Positions 44,514 through 52,749 of a DNA stretch of 64,000 nucleotides are shown piece by piece. Origin of the DNA: Parageobacillus thermantarcticus (GTDB lineage Bacteria; Bacillota; Bacilli; Bacillales; Anoxybacillaceae); contig NZ_FOJS01000009.1 in the NCBI RefSeq assembly GCF_900111865.1, positions 22,353-86,352 on the forward strand, given 5' to 3'. Below the pieces are notes generated by a model. It was not told the origin of the DNA, ran no database searches, and worked only from the letters and a program-made list of their open reading frames with translations. Within the stretch, counting starts at the first letter, position 1; the number at the start of each line of letters is the position of its first letter. The position numbers and the translations under genes were made by a program.

Positions 44514-45296
44514 CTACCGCACATCTTCCACTGGGATGTACGGATAATGAACTCCCGCGTAATAAGCCACTGCCGTCACCACGATAAAAACAACGACAAG
44601 CATGATATCGTTTTTGCCAAACCCGATTTCGTAATAAAACGTCCGCTCATTATCGTCCGAAAAACGCTTTGCTTCCATCGCAACCGCGATGCGCTGGGCG
44701 CGGCGGATGCTTTGTGACAAAAGCGGGATCGCATACCGCTTCATTTTTTCAAACAGCCCATTGTTTACACCCCCCCTTACTTTTAGCGCATTTCTCACTG
44801 TTTGAAATTCCTCAATCATCATCGGGATTAAGCGGACTCCAGCTAAAAAACTGTAAGCGTATTTTGGCTTTAATTTTAATTGCTGCATCAACGAATAAAA
44901 TAAGCAGACCGGCCTTGTCGTCAGCGAAAACAAAAGCCCAAGGAGCGCGAACGAAAGCGCGCGAAACCCAAGATGCATTCCGCGCAAAAAACTTTCTTCC
45001 GTTACATGGATAAGCCCCCAGCGGAACCACGTCGTCTTGCCTTCGCCAAACAAAATCATCGATGACGCCGTCGAAACAAAGACAAGAAAAAACGGCAAAA
45101 AGAACAGCAGCAAAAACTTCCACGGATAGCCGGTATACAACATAAACAGCAAAAGAAGCCCGAGCGAAAAATTGATTAACACGTTTGGGTTGTGCACAAA
45201 TAACACGCCGATAAACAACAAAAGGAGCACCATCAGTTTTAAGCTCGGGTTCGTATGATGCAGCCACGTTTCTCGATAATGAATGTTCCATTTCAT
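44514..45296 (-). CDS. ykoC: ECF transporter T component YkoC, HMP/thiamin uptake
   Basis: 260-residue EcfT-type transmembrane coupling protein with about five helices. The diagnostic A-x-x-x-R coupling helix motif AMEAKRFSDD and an earlier FLAGVRLIPMM are seen. It works with YkoD (ATPase) and YkoE (substrate subunit). It lies 13 bp downstream of ykoD in the TPP-controlled operon. Confidence 0.88.
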   Translation of the reverse strand: MKWNIHYRETWLHHTNPSLKLMVLLLLFIGVLFVHNPNVLINFSLGLLLLFMLYTGYPWKFLLLFFLPFFLVFVSTASSMILFGEGKTTWFRWGLIHVTEESFLRGMHLGFRALSFALLGLLFSLTTRPVCLFYSLMQQLKLKPKYAYSFLAGVRLIPMMIEEFQTVRNALKVRGGVNNGLFEKMKRYAIPLLSQSIRRAQRIAVAMEAKRFSDDNERTFYYEIGFGKNDIMLVVVFIVVTAVAYYAGVHYPYIPVEDVR

Positions 45297-45309
45297 CAGT
45301 CAATTCCCC

Positions 45310-46764
45310 CTACACGGACGGTACCGCTGCTTGGGGCGAATGTTGCGAAATTGGTTCATCTTTCACAAGCCGCCCGTCTTCAATCACCCATCTTCTTGTC
45401 GCAAAATGTTTGACGATGTTTTCGTCATGGGTGACCATCAGAATCGTTGCCCCTTGTTCGCGATATGATTCCAACAGTTCAAGAAGCGCAAACGTATTTT
45501 TCGCATCTTGCCCAAACGTCGGCTCATCGAGCAGGAAAATTCGCTGCCCGCTTACGATCGAAGCTGCCACACTTAAACGGCGTTTTTGTCCCATCGAAAG
45601 CTGGTATGGATGTTGATTTTGCTGCTCCCAAAGATGAAAGCGCCGCAGCAATCGTTCGACCGTTTCCGCAATTTCCGCCTCTTTTCGTTTTTCCAAACGA
45701 AGTGAATACGCAATCTCCTCACGCACGGAGTTCGCGACAAACTGAAATTCCGGATTTTGAAAGACAAACGCGAGCAAACGGTGAAGCTGTTTCACCCTCT
45801 TGCTGTCTTCTCCGTATAACTCATACGTTCCGTCTGTGCGGATCAGTTTCATCAATGCATGCAGCAACGTGCTTTTCCCGGCGCCATTTTTTCCGGTAAT
45901 GGCAATCCATTCTCCCGCGCGTACAGTCGCTTCTTCAACGCGTATTTTTACATCGCGCAAGCGGTATCCGCGAAATTGACGAAGATGAATCATTTTTTCC
46001 TCTTGTTGAACGACCGACCGTCGGTATTGCCGCTTCGCCATATATTCGTCCCAGACGCCGGGATACCAAATGCCTTGGGAAGCAATGACATCCTTGTAAT
46101 GAGAAAACACCGTTTGCGCTTGACCATCAGCAATGATCTTGCCTTGATCGTTCAGTAAAATAATCCGGTCGACAAAATCAAGCACATGATCGATTTTATG
46201 TTCGACGATGATCACTGTTTTGTCGCGAGCGATTTGTTTGACCGTCTGCCAAATTTCTTTCGTTCCTTCTTCGTCAATCATCGCCGTCGGTTCATCCAAA
46301 AAAAGCACATCCGGCTCCAGCGCTAGCACGGAAGCAAGAGCGAGCCGCTGCTTCATCCCTCCCGATAACGTATGAATATCAGTATGTGGATCGACAAAAA
46401 GCCCAACCGCTTCTAGCAGATTTTCGATCCTTTCTTTCATCTGTTCGCGCGGCACACCGATGTTTTCAAGCGCAAAGGCAATCTCTTCATCGACAAACGG
46501 CATGCAAAATTGCGAATCGGGATCTTGGAAGACATAGCCCCAATGATCAGGAAGCTGCACCCGTTCCGCCTTCATTGGAACGTCGATTGAATGCGGAATC
46601 AAGCCGGATAGCACTTGTAACAATGTCGATTTACCGCACCCGGATGGACCGAGCAGCAACACTTTTTCTCCTTCATAAAATGTGATCGATAAATCTTTGA
46701 ATAACAGCGTATCTTTCCCAGGAAATTTTAAGCGCAGCCGTTCCACAGAAGCTATCGGTTTCAT
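45310..46764 (-). CDS. ykoD: ECF transporter double ATPase YkoD, HMP/thiamin uptake
   Basis: 484-residue fusion of two ABC ATPase domains. Domain 1: Walker A GPSGCGKST, signature LSGGMKQR, Walker B LFLDEPTAM. Domain 2: Walker A GKNGAGKST, signature LSMGQKRR, Walker B FLLDEPTFGQD. It powers the YkoC/YkoE importer. The ATG at 46764 follows GGTGGAG at 8 nt; a GTG three codons earlier is less well placed. Confidence 0.92.
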   Translation of the reverse strand: MKPIASVERLRLKFPGKDTLLFKDLSITFYEGEKVLLLGPSGCGKSTLLQVLSGLIPHSIDVPMKAERVQLPDHWGYVFQDPDSQFCMPFVDEEIAFALENIGVPREQMKERIENLLEAVGLFVDPHTDIHTLSGGMKQRLALASVLALEPDVLFLDEPTAMIDEEGTKEIWQTVKQIARDKTVIIVEHKIDHVLDFVDRIILLNDQGKIIADGQAQTVFSHYKDVIASQGIWYPGVWDEYMAKRQYRRSVVQQEEKMIHLRQFRGYRLRDVKIRVEEATVRAGEWIAITGKNGAGKSTLLHALMKLIRTDGTYELYGEDSKRVKQLHRLLAFVFQNPEFQFVANSVREEIAYSLRLEKRKEAEIAETVERLLRRFHLWEQQNQHPYQLSMGQKRRLSVAASIVSGQRIFLLDEPTFGQDAKNTFALLELLESYREQGATILMVTHDENIVKHFATRRWVIEDGRLVKDEPISQHSPQAAVPSV

Positions 46765-46782
46765 CGTTCGCACTCCACCTTC

Positions 46783-47373
46783 TTAACGATCAAGCGCGTC
46801 GTAATCGTCTTTCGAAGCTGGACGCAACATTTGTGCCACTCCCGTTTTTTCCAACGCCTTTACTAGCGAAGCAGCGAAAATACCGGAAATGACAATTGCG
46901 CCAATAAAACGGGCGATCAGGAATAACGCCAAGTTCCAAGGAGCGAGCGCTTCAATATAGCCTTTGTAAAAATCCATCACAAGTGAACCGATCGTCGCGC
47001 CAATCGCTCCTAGCGACACGACCAACGCATCAAACCGTTTGTAGCGAAACGCGGCAAACACAACTTCCGCTAAAAGTCCTTGCACAACTCCGTAAATGAG
47101 CACTTCTAACCCCCATTCGGAACCCATAATAAATTCTCCAGAAGAAGCAGCAATTTCCGCCAATAGCGCGACGCCCGGTTTACGAATCAACAAGTACGCC
47201 ACCGACGCAGCGATAAACCACATGCCGTAAATCAATTGATCGATATGGAAGCCGAGTGGCTTAACAGAGTAATAAAGCGGCCCCCAAATTTTATAGATGA
47301 TTCCAAAAACAACTGAAATAACAATTGTTGTTAAAATATCAACGAGTTTCAATCCTTTCGTTGTTGCTGGCAT
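46783..47373 (-). CDS. ykoE: ECF transporter S component YkoE, HMP/thiamin specificity
   Basis: 196-residue membrane protein with about five to six helices that should bind the pyrimidine precursor hydroxymethylpyrimidine or thiamin. It matches the YkoE family (IYKIWGPLYYSV, IDQLIYGMWFIA, EWGLEVLIYGVVQGL). It is the first gene after the TPP riboswitch. YkoF, the soluble thiamin-binding protein encoded with YkoEDC in B. subtilis, is absent. The ATG follows AAAGGAGATCAGAGAAC. Confidence 0.9.
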   Translation of the reverse strand: MPATTKGLKLVDILTTIVISVVFGIIYKIWGPLYYSVKPLGFHIDQLIYGMWFIAASVAYLLIRKPGVALLAEIAASSGEFIMGSEWGLEVLIYGVVQGLLAEVVFAAFRYKRFDALVVSLGAIGATIGSLVMDFYKGYIEALAPWNLALFLIARFIGAIVISGIFAASLVKALEKTGVAQMLRPASKDDYDALDR

Positions 47374-47640
47374 GTTCTCTGATCTCCTTTCTTGCTGATG
47401 GCCATGTTTCTAAACGATATGCCATCTCCTAAAATTTAACAAGAAAATGCTGTTCCATCCACTTGCAATCGGTGCAATAACTGCTCCGGCGATCGCATCA
47501 AACAGGCGTTTTGCTCTTTCACTAGGACTACAAAGCCGCTCCAAACCGTATGTGCCAATCCATTTTCGGTAAAAATTCAAAAACTCGCCTGCCAAATAGC
47601 ATCGACCTGTTTCCGCAATTTATTGCAAATGACCGTCTCC
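47374..47640 (-). other. Long leader segment between riboswitch terminator and ykoE
   Basis: About 270 bp separate the regulated terminator from ykoE. A 61-codon frame (47410-47595, TTG start) crosses it, but it lacks a clear ribosome site and resembles nothing I know. I see no further hairpin of terminator type. It may be plain untranslated leader or the remnant of a lost gene, for example a ykoF-like one; the latter is speculation. Confidence 0.35.
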
Positions 47641-47653
47641 CCTTTTAAAAAAT

Positions 47654-47692
47654 AAACACCACTTCCTTTACAAAAGCGTAAAGAAAGTGGTG
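47654..47692 (-). terminator. TPP-riboswitch-controlled terminator
   Basis: Long stem AACACCACTTTC.. paired with ..GGAAGTGGTGTT, followed on the minus strand by TATTTTTT. It starts about 45 nt after the TPP aptamer, and the aptamer's 3' strand contains GGAAGTGG, which is also in the stem, giving an obvious switching overlap. Confidence 0.85.
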
Positions 47693-47737
47693 TTAAACAC
47701 TAGTCGTCAGAAAAGTTCAGAGAAATTCACGACTGCG

Positions 47738-47834
47738 CCACTCCACTTCCCTACGCTGGTATTACCCAGATCAGGTTCTAAGGGTCTCAAAGGCACACTT
47801 TGATCTCAGCCTTTCTGAAGGCCCCCCTAGTGGA
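47738..47834 (-). ncRNA. TPP riboswitch (THI element)
   Basis: On the minus strand the conserved core is complete: CTAGGGGGGCC, then GGCTGAGA, then GACCCTTAGAACCTGATC, then TGGGTAATACCAGCGTAGGGAAG. This is the canonical thiamin pyrophosphate aptamer. TPP binding should favour the downstream terminator and shut off ykoEDC-tenI-thiOSGF. Confidence 0.97.
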
Positions 47835-47870
47835 TTGTGCGTCCGCTATGAAATTTTCTTATTTGAGTAT

Positions 47871-47898
47871 ATCATATCACTGTGAATATCATTGTCAA
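47871..47898 (-). promoter_or_regulatory. Sigma-A promoter of the thiamin operon
   Basis: TTGACA (47893-47898), 16-bp spacer, TATGAT (47871-47876) on the minus strand, about 40 bp before the riboswitch aptamer. The following 300 bp up to the methyltransferase gene show no supported gene. Confidence 0.75.
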
Positions 47899-48211
47899 CC
47901 CTTTTCGGCTACGCATTTCTAAATTTTCGCCATAGCGCCTATATTACCTCGTTTTCCTTCGCATCCCGCCGCGTTCATCAGGCGTTCCATCGCCGCATAT
48001 GCTTGAATTTTCAGTCGACGATCTTTTCTCGTTGCCGATATGTTTTGACTGCGCATTCCCAACGCCAATCTGATGCGCTTCGGCTTGCTTTCCCAATCCC
48101 TAATCTGCCGCTGCGATCATCTGCTGACACGCTATCCACATTGCTTCTTTTTCCCTAATTCTGTATCATAGAAAAAGCAAACGACTACATCATCATAATG
48201 GAGTGGAGAAT

Positions 48212-49396
48212 GTGGCAAACGTATTTTTAAAACGAAAGCGGAAAAAACGTTTAGAACAAGGACATCCGTGGATTTTTCAAAGCGAAGTCGATTATATTGA
48301 AGGCGATTTTGAACCAGGCGATTTTGTCGATGTATACAATCATCAACGTTACTTTTTGGCAAAAGGCTACATTAATCCGAAATCGCAAATCATTGTACGC
48401 GTTTTGACACAAAATCCTGATGAAGAACTAAATGAACAATTTTTTGTCGATCGAATCCGCAAAGCATGGGAGTACCGCCAGCGAATGATTCCCGGCGTTC
48501 GCTCATGCCGCGCCATTTACGGCGAAGCCGACTTTTTGCCGGGGCTGATCGTCGATAAATACGAAGACGTGCTTGTCGTGCAAATTCTTTCCCTCGGAAT
48601 GGAAAAACGGAAAGACTGGATTTTGCGCGGCTTGCTGGAAGTTTTTCAGCCAAAAGCGATTTATTTGCGCAATGACGTGTACGTTCGTGAACTGGAAGGA
48701 TTGACACAAGAAAAAGGCTTTTGGTACGGCGAGTCGGAAACAGAAGTGCTGATTGAAGAAAACGGCGTCAAATATATCGTTGACATTGAAAATGGACAAA
48801 AGACTGGATTTTTCTTCGATCAAAGACAAAACCGCGCGGCAATTAAACCGCTTATTAACAGCGAGACGACAGTGCTCGACTGTTTTACTCATACCGGTTC
48901 GTTTATGCTCAATGCGTGCTTATACGGTGCAAAACATGTCACCGCTGTCGATATTTCCGAACACGCCATTGAAACAGCGAAGCGCAACGCTGCGTTAAAC
49001 GGTTTTACAAACGTCGATTTTGTCGTCGCCAATGCGTTCGATTATTTGCGTGAAGCAGTTCGCGCTGGGAAGAAATGGGATATCGTCATCATTGACCCGC
49101 CGGCGTTCGCGAAATCGGCACAAGCCGTTCCGAAAGCGCTGCGCGGCTATAAAGACATCAACTTAAACGGTTTAAAACTTGTCAAAGATGGCGGCTTTTT
49201 CGTCACAGCAAGCTGCTCGTACCACGTGCATGCTGACTTATTCCGCGAAATGATCGCGGAAGCGGCGTTTGACGCAAAGAAAATTTTGCGGCAAGTGTAC
49301 TGGAGCGGCGCCGGCTACGATCATCCAAAGCTTCTTGCCGCCGATGAAGGCGATTATTTAAAATTTGCCATTTACGAAGTGCGCTCGCGCAGGTAA
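48212..49396 (+). CDS. Class I SAM-dependent rRNA methyltransferase, RlmI-like
   Basis: 394-residue enzyme with an N-terminal PUA domain (VFLKRKRKKRLEQGHPWIF) and a C-terminal Rossmann methyltransferase. The SAM-binding motif I is VLDCFTHTGSFMLNA, followed by VTAVDISEHAI, the catalytic motif DPPAFAKS, and SCSYHV with the second-motif cysteine. These are features of m5C-23S rRNA methyltransferases such as RlmI; B. subtilis has a similar gene, ywbD. The GTG start at 48212 (ANVFLKRK) follows GGAGTGGAGAAT; a GTG three codons earlier is possible. Confidence 0.88.
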   Translation: MANVFLKRKRKKRLEQGHPWIFQSEVDYIEGDFEPGDFVDVYNHQRYFLAKGYINPKSQIIVRVLTQNPDEELNEQFFVDRIRKAWEYRQRMIPGVRSCRAIYGEADFLPGLIVDKYEDVLVVQILSLGMEKRKDWILRGLLEVFQPKAIYLRNDVYVRELEGLTQEKGFWYGESETEVLIEENGVKYIVDIENGQKTGFFFDQRQNRAAIKPLINSETTVLDCFTHTGSFMLNACLYGAKHVTAVDISEHAIETAKRNAALNGFTNVDFVVANAFDYLREAVRAGKKWDIVIIDPPAFAKSAQAVPKALRGYKDINLNGLKLVKDGGFFVTASCSYHVHADLFREMIAEAAFDAKKILRQVYWSGAGYDHPKLLAADEGDYLKFAIYEVRSRR

Positions 49397-49403
49397 TAGT
49401 AGA

Positions 49404-49438
49404 AAACGCTTAGGATTACCATGTGGTCCTAAGCGTTT
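49404..49438. terminator. Bidirectional terminator between the methyltransferase and MFS genes
   Basis: 12-bp perfect stem AAACGCTTAGGA / TCCTAAGCGTTT, 11-nt loop, U-rich on the plus side (TTTTTTT a few bases on). The MFS stop codon lies within the right arm. Confidence 0.82.
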
Positions 49439-50619
49439 AACATTTTTTTATTTTTATGCAAAATATATAAGTAAAAACTAATCGAAATTAGCACGGAGAG
49501 CGCGGCGGTCATATAAATGCTTGAATAACCAAACCAGTGGCTAATTTGTCCAAAAACCATCGCTCCTACGCCAACCCCTAAATCGAAAAACGCGAAAAAT
49601 GTCGCATTCGCCATTCCTTTGCGGTTTTTTGCCGCCCTCTCAACAGACCATGCTTGTAGCGCCGGTTGTACCGTTCCAAATCCCAACCCGTAAAGAATGG
49701 CCGCGGTAAACAAAATCACATTGCTTGGCAGCCAAGCCAACAATAACATTGCAATGAGAATCAGCGCAGCGCCCGGTATAAATACCGCGCGGTGTCCTTT
49801 TCTATCATACAACTGCCCGGCAAACGTTCTCGTTACCATGAGGGCAAGCGCGTATAGCAGGAAATACCATTGAATTCCTGAAATCCCTTTTTCCGCTGTA
49901 TATAATGGAAGAAACGATGCGATTCCTCCAAACGTCACCGTAAGGAAAAATAGTAAAATCGACGGTTCCAGCGCGCTTTTTTCATAAATGTCCCATTTAT
50001 GATGTGCTTGCATTTGCGGATTCTCAACCTTTTTATATGTAATATTCGCGGCAAACAACAGTGATGCCAAACCTAAAGCGGCGCAAATGAAAAAAAGATA
50101 GTGAAATGACAAAATTCCGGCAAGCAGTAACCCCGCAGACGGTCCGAAAGCGAGCGCTAAATTTCCTGATAAGCCATAATACCCCATTCCTTCGCCTCTT
50201 CGGCTGGCAGGGATGATGTCTGTTGCAATCGTACCTGCTGCTGTGGTGGAAAATCCCCAGCCGACGCCTTGAATAACCCTCATCATAAAGAGCAATAAAA
50301 TGCTCGTAATAAAGCTATACGATCCTACAGAAATGACAAAGATCGCAAGCCCTAGCAAAAATACGAAACGCCGTCCCTTCGTCTCAAGCGCATGGCCGGC
50401 AAATGGTCGCATAATTAACGCCGAAAACGTAAAAATCCCGACAACTAAACCGATTAACTGATCATTTCCGCCAAGATGTTCGACAAAAAGCGGAATCGTC
50501 GGCAACGTCATTTGAAAGCCGAGAAAAACAAAAAAATTGGCTAAACAGATTAGCACAAAATCTTTTGTCCAAATTTTTTCTTTTACTCCTATCATTGCGT
50601 TACTTCGTTGCACATTCAC
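49429..50619 (-). CDS. MFS transporter, drug-efflux-like
   Basis: 396-residue major facilitator with twelve predicted helices in two halves. The loop 2-3 motif is RPFAGHALETKGRR, and motif C-like GLSGNLALAFGPSAG lies in helix 5, typical of antiporters of the multidrug type. The start is the GTG at 50619 (NVQRSNAMIG), 7 nt after GGAGG. Similar B. subtilis proteins are YwoG and YfiS; substrate unknown. Confidence 0.82.
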   Translation of the reverse strand: MNVQRSNAMIGVKEKIWTKDFVLICLANFFVFLGFQMTLPTIPLFVEHLGGNDQLIGLVVGIFTFSALIMRPFAGHALETKGRRFVFLLGLAIFVISVGSYSFITSILLLFMMRVIQGVGWGFSTTAAGTIATDIIPASRRGEGMGYYGLSGNLALAFGPSAGLLLAGILSFHYLFFICAALGLASLLFAANITYKKVENPQMQAHHKWDIYEKSALEPSILLFFLTVTFGGIASFLPLYTAEKGISGIQWYFLLYALALMVTRTFAGQLYDRKGHRAVFIPGAALILIAMLLLAWLPSNVILFTAAILYGLGFGTVQPALQAWSVERAAKNRKGMANATFFAFFDLGVGVGAMVFGQISHWFGYSSIYMTAALSVLISISFYLYILHKNKKMLNA

Positions 50620-50738
50620 AAAACATCCTCCTTCCAAATTGTCTTTTTATTTCGGGTTCCTTAATATTTTGTAGTATAACATAAAAATAGCAAAGACCAT
50701 GATAGAAATAAACCTTTGTTTTTTTGCCCCGATATGTG

Positions 50739-50847
50739 GATCAAGTCCGCGAAATTGTGCAAAAACAAAACGGTAAAAAGCGATTTTATTTTCCAAAAAT
50801 TTTAAGTTTACTGCACTAGTAATGGGATTTTACACAATATTTGGACT
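50739..50847. repeat. MITE-like repeat, copy D
   Basis: 109-bp element in the 309-bp gap between the MFS start and the ABC exporter terminator. It begins GATCAAGTCCGCGAAATTG and ends TTTTACACAATATTTGGACT. Very close to copy A over its whole length, and equal in length, so these two are probably the youngest copies. No gene inside. Confidence 0.68.
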
Positions 50848-50888
50848 GACCGATATCTTCCTTTCCTCATCATAGAAGAGAAAAGAGA

Positions 50889-50909
50889 CTAACCGAAAAA
50901 TGCGGTCAG
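50889..50909 (-). terminator. Terminator of the ABC exporter pair
   Basis: 7-bp stem CTAACCG / CGGTCAG (one wobble), 7-nt loop, followed on the minus strand by TCTCTTTTCTCTT. Confidence 0.65.
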
Positions 50910-50928
50910 CCCCTTCACTCATTATACT

Positions 50929-52740
50929 TCAAAGCATTTTATACTGCGCTTTAATAAGTTCACAATACGCGCCGCGCGCTTTCATCAGTTCGTCATGCGT
51001 TCCTTGTTCGATAATCTCGCCGTGATCAAGCACGATGATGTTGTCCGCGTCACGGATCGTGGATAACCGGTGGGCGATAATCATCGCCGTTCTTCCTTTT
51101 AACAGTTTTTTCAGCGCCTTCTGGATGACCATCTCCGTTTCCGTGTCGATGCTTGCTGTCGCTTCATCAAGAATCAAAATTTTCGGATCAGCAAGCAGCG
51201 TTCTCGCAAACGAAAGAAGCTGGCGCTGACCGGTTGATAATATATTGCCGCGCTCTTCGACTTCCGTTTCGTATCCGTTTGGCAGCTTCATAATAAAATC
51301 GTGAGCGCCGACCGCTTTCGCTGCTGCCATCACCTCCTCATCGCTCGCGCTTGGATTTCCAAAACGAATGTTTTCCATAATAGTCCCCGAGAAAATAAAC
51401 GTATCTTGGAGAACGATGCTCACTTGCGAACGAAGGCTGGCAAGCGAAATTCGCTGGATCGGATGTCCGTCGATTTTAATAACGCCGCGCGTTGCGTCAT
51501 AAAAGCGGATGACTAAATTGGCGATCGTCGTTTTTCCTGATCCTGTATGGCCGACAAACGCGACCGTTTCCCCTGGATGAATGGTGAACGAAATTCCATT
51601 TAACGCTTTCCGTTTATCGTCATAAGAAAATTCCACGTTCTCAAAATCGATGCGTCCGCGAATATGGTCGATGGCAATCGGATTTTCCGCTTCCCCAACA
51701 AGCGGCCGTTCATCCAAAAATTCAAAAATCCGTTCCGATGAAGCCATCCCCATTAAAATTTGGTTATACACTTGCCCAAGCCGCGAAATCGGCTCCCAGA
51801 ACATGCCTAAATAAAAGGAAAATGAAACAAACTCTCCGATCGTGCATTCTCCTTGTTGAATTAATATCGCCCCGTACCATATTAAAATCGCTGTGCCTAG
51901 CGCGGTCGTCATTTCCACAAACGGGCCGAACATCGCGTTTTTCTTTACCGCCTCCTTCCACGTTACAAAGTTTTCTTCGTTGATTCCTTGAAAGTATTCG
52001 CTATTTTCTTGTTCTTGCGTAAACGATTGTGTGACGCGAATTCCTTGCAAGCTTTCGTTTAAATGCGAATTTAATTGAGACTGTTTGATGCGTACTCGCT
52101 GCCATGAAGAGCGGATACGTTTGCGCAAGCTTGTCGAAATAAAAAACATGATCGGCAAAATAACCATAATCGCGACCGTCAGCTTCACGTTTAACGACAG
52201 CAAAATCGTAATAATTCCCGCTAGCAGCAAGACGTCCATCAGCAAATTCACGACACCGTTCGTAAATAAATCTTGCAGCGATGTCGTGTCATTCATGATC
52301 CGCACGAGAATCGAACCTGCCGAGCGCTCATCAAAAAAGCGATGCGATAATGTTTGCACATGTGTAAACAAATGTTTGCGCAAATCATAAATGACGTTTT
52401 GTCCAAGCATGTTCATCCAGCGAATGCGAAAAAAATTGGCAATATACAAAAGAAGATACAATCCGGCAATAAGAAGAACAAGCATCGTTAATAGCTTCGT
52501 ATTTTTTTGAATAATCGCTTTATCAAACATATACACTCCGATTAAAATCGGCAAAAACAACCGCGCAATAGTCGAGACCATCACCGTCATCAACGAAAGC
52601 GGCAATAAATTCGTCACATATGGTTTTAAGTAGCTTAACAGCCGCCACATTTGCCGCCAGTTAAACGGTTTATCGATCGCGACATCTTGCGGATAATGAA
52701 ATCGTTCCAGCACAAGTCGCCTTTTCTCTATTGCTTTCAT
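50929..52740 (-). CDS. ABC multidrug exporter, canonical-site half (BmrD/YfiC-like)
   Basis: About 603-residue half-transporter: six helices (about residues 30-320), then an ATPase with Walker A GHTGSGKTT, Q-loop VLQDTFIF, signature variant LSTGQRQ and Walker B LILDEATASID with the catalytic Glu intact. Together with the upstream gene it should form a heterodimeric exporter with one active and one degenerate ATP site. The ATG at 52740 follows AGG at 8 nt; a GTG at 52749 abuts the partner's stop. Substrates unknown. Confidence 0.88.
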   Translation of the reverse strand: MKAIEKRRLVLERFHYPQDVAIDKPFNWRQMWRLLSYLKPYVTNLLPLSLMTVMVSTIARLFLPILIGVYMFDKAIIQKNTKLLTMLVLLIAGLYLLLYIANFFRIRWMNMLGQNVIYDLRKHLFTHVQTLSHRFFDERSAGSILVRIMNDTTSLQDLFTNGVVNLLMDVLLLAGIITILLSLNVKLTVAIMVILPIMFFISTSLRKRIRSSWQRVRIKQSQLNSHLNESLQGIRVTQSFTQEQENSEYFQGINEENFVTWKEAVKKNAMFGPFVEMTTALGTAILIWYGAILIQQGECTIGEFVSFSFYLGMFWEPISRLGQVYNQILMGMASSERIFEFLDERPLVGEAENPIAIDHIRGRIDFENVEFSYDDKRKALNGISFTIHPGETVAFVGHTGSGKTTIANLVIRFYDATRGVIKIDGHPIQRISLASLRSQVSIVLQDTFIFSGTIMENIRFGNPSASDEEVMAAAKAVGAHDFIMKLPNGYETEVEERGNILSTGQRQLLSFARTLLADPKILILDEATASIDTETEMVIQKALKKLLKGRTAMIIAHRLSTIRDADNIIVLDHGEIIEQGTHDELMKARGAYCELIKAQYKML

Positions 52741-52749
52741 CTCTTTCAC

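Noticed and set aside
47410..47595. 61-codon frame in the ykoE leader
   Set aside because: TTG start with no clear ribosome site, no recognisable family, and it lies in the untranslated leader behind the riboswitch; kept only as an unassigned gap entry.
47892..48158. 88-codon plus-strand frame upstream of the methyltransferase
   Set aside because: Arg/Ser-rich, biased composition without ribosome site or hydrophobic/soluble domain pattern; looks like a chance open frame.
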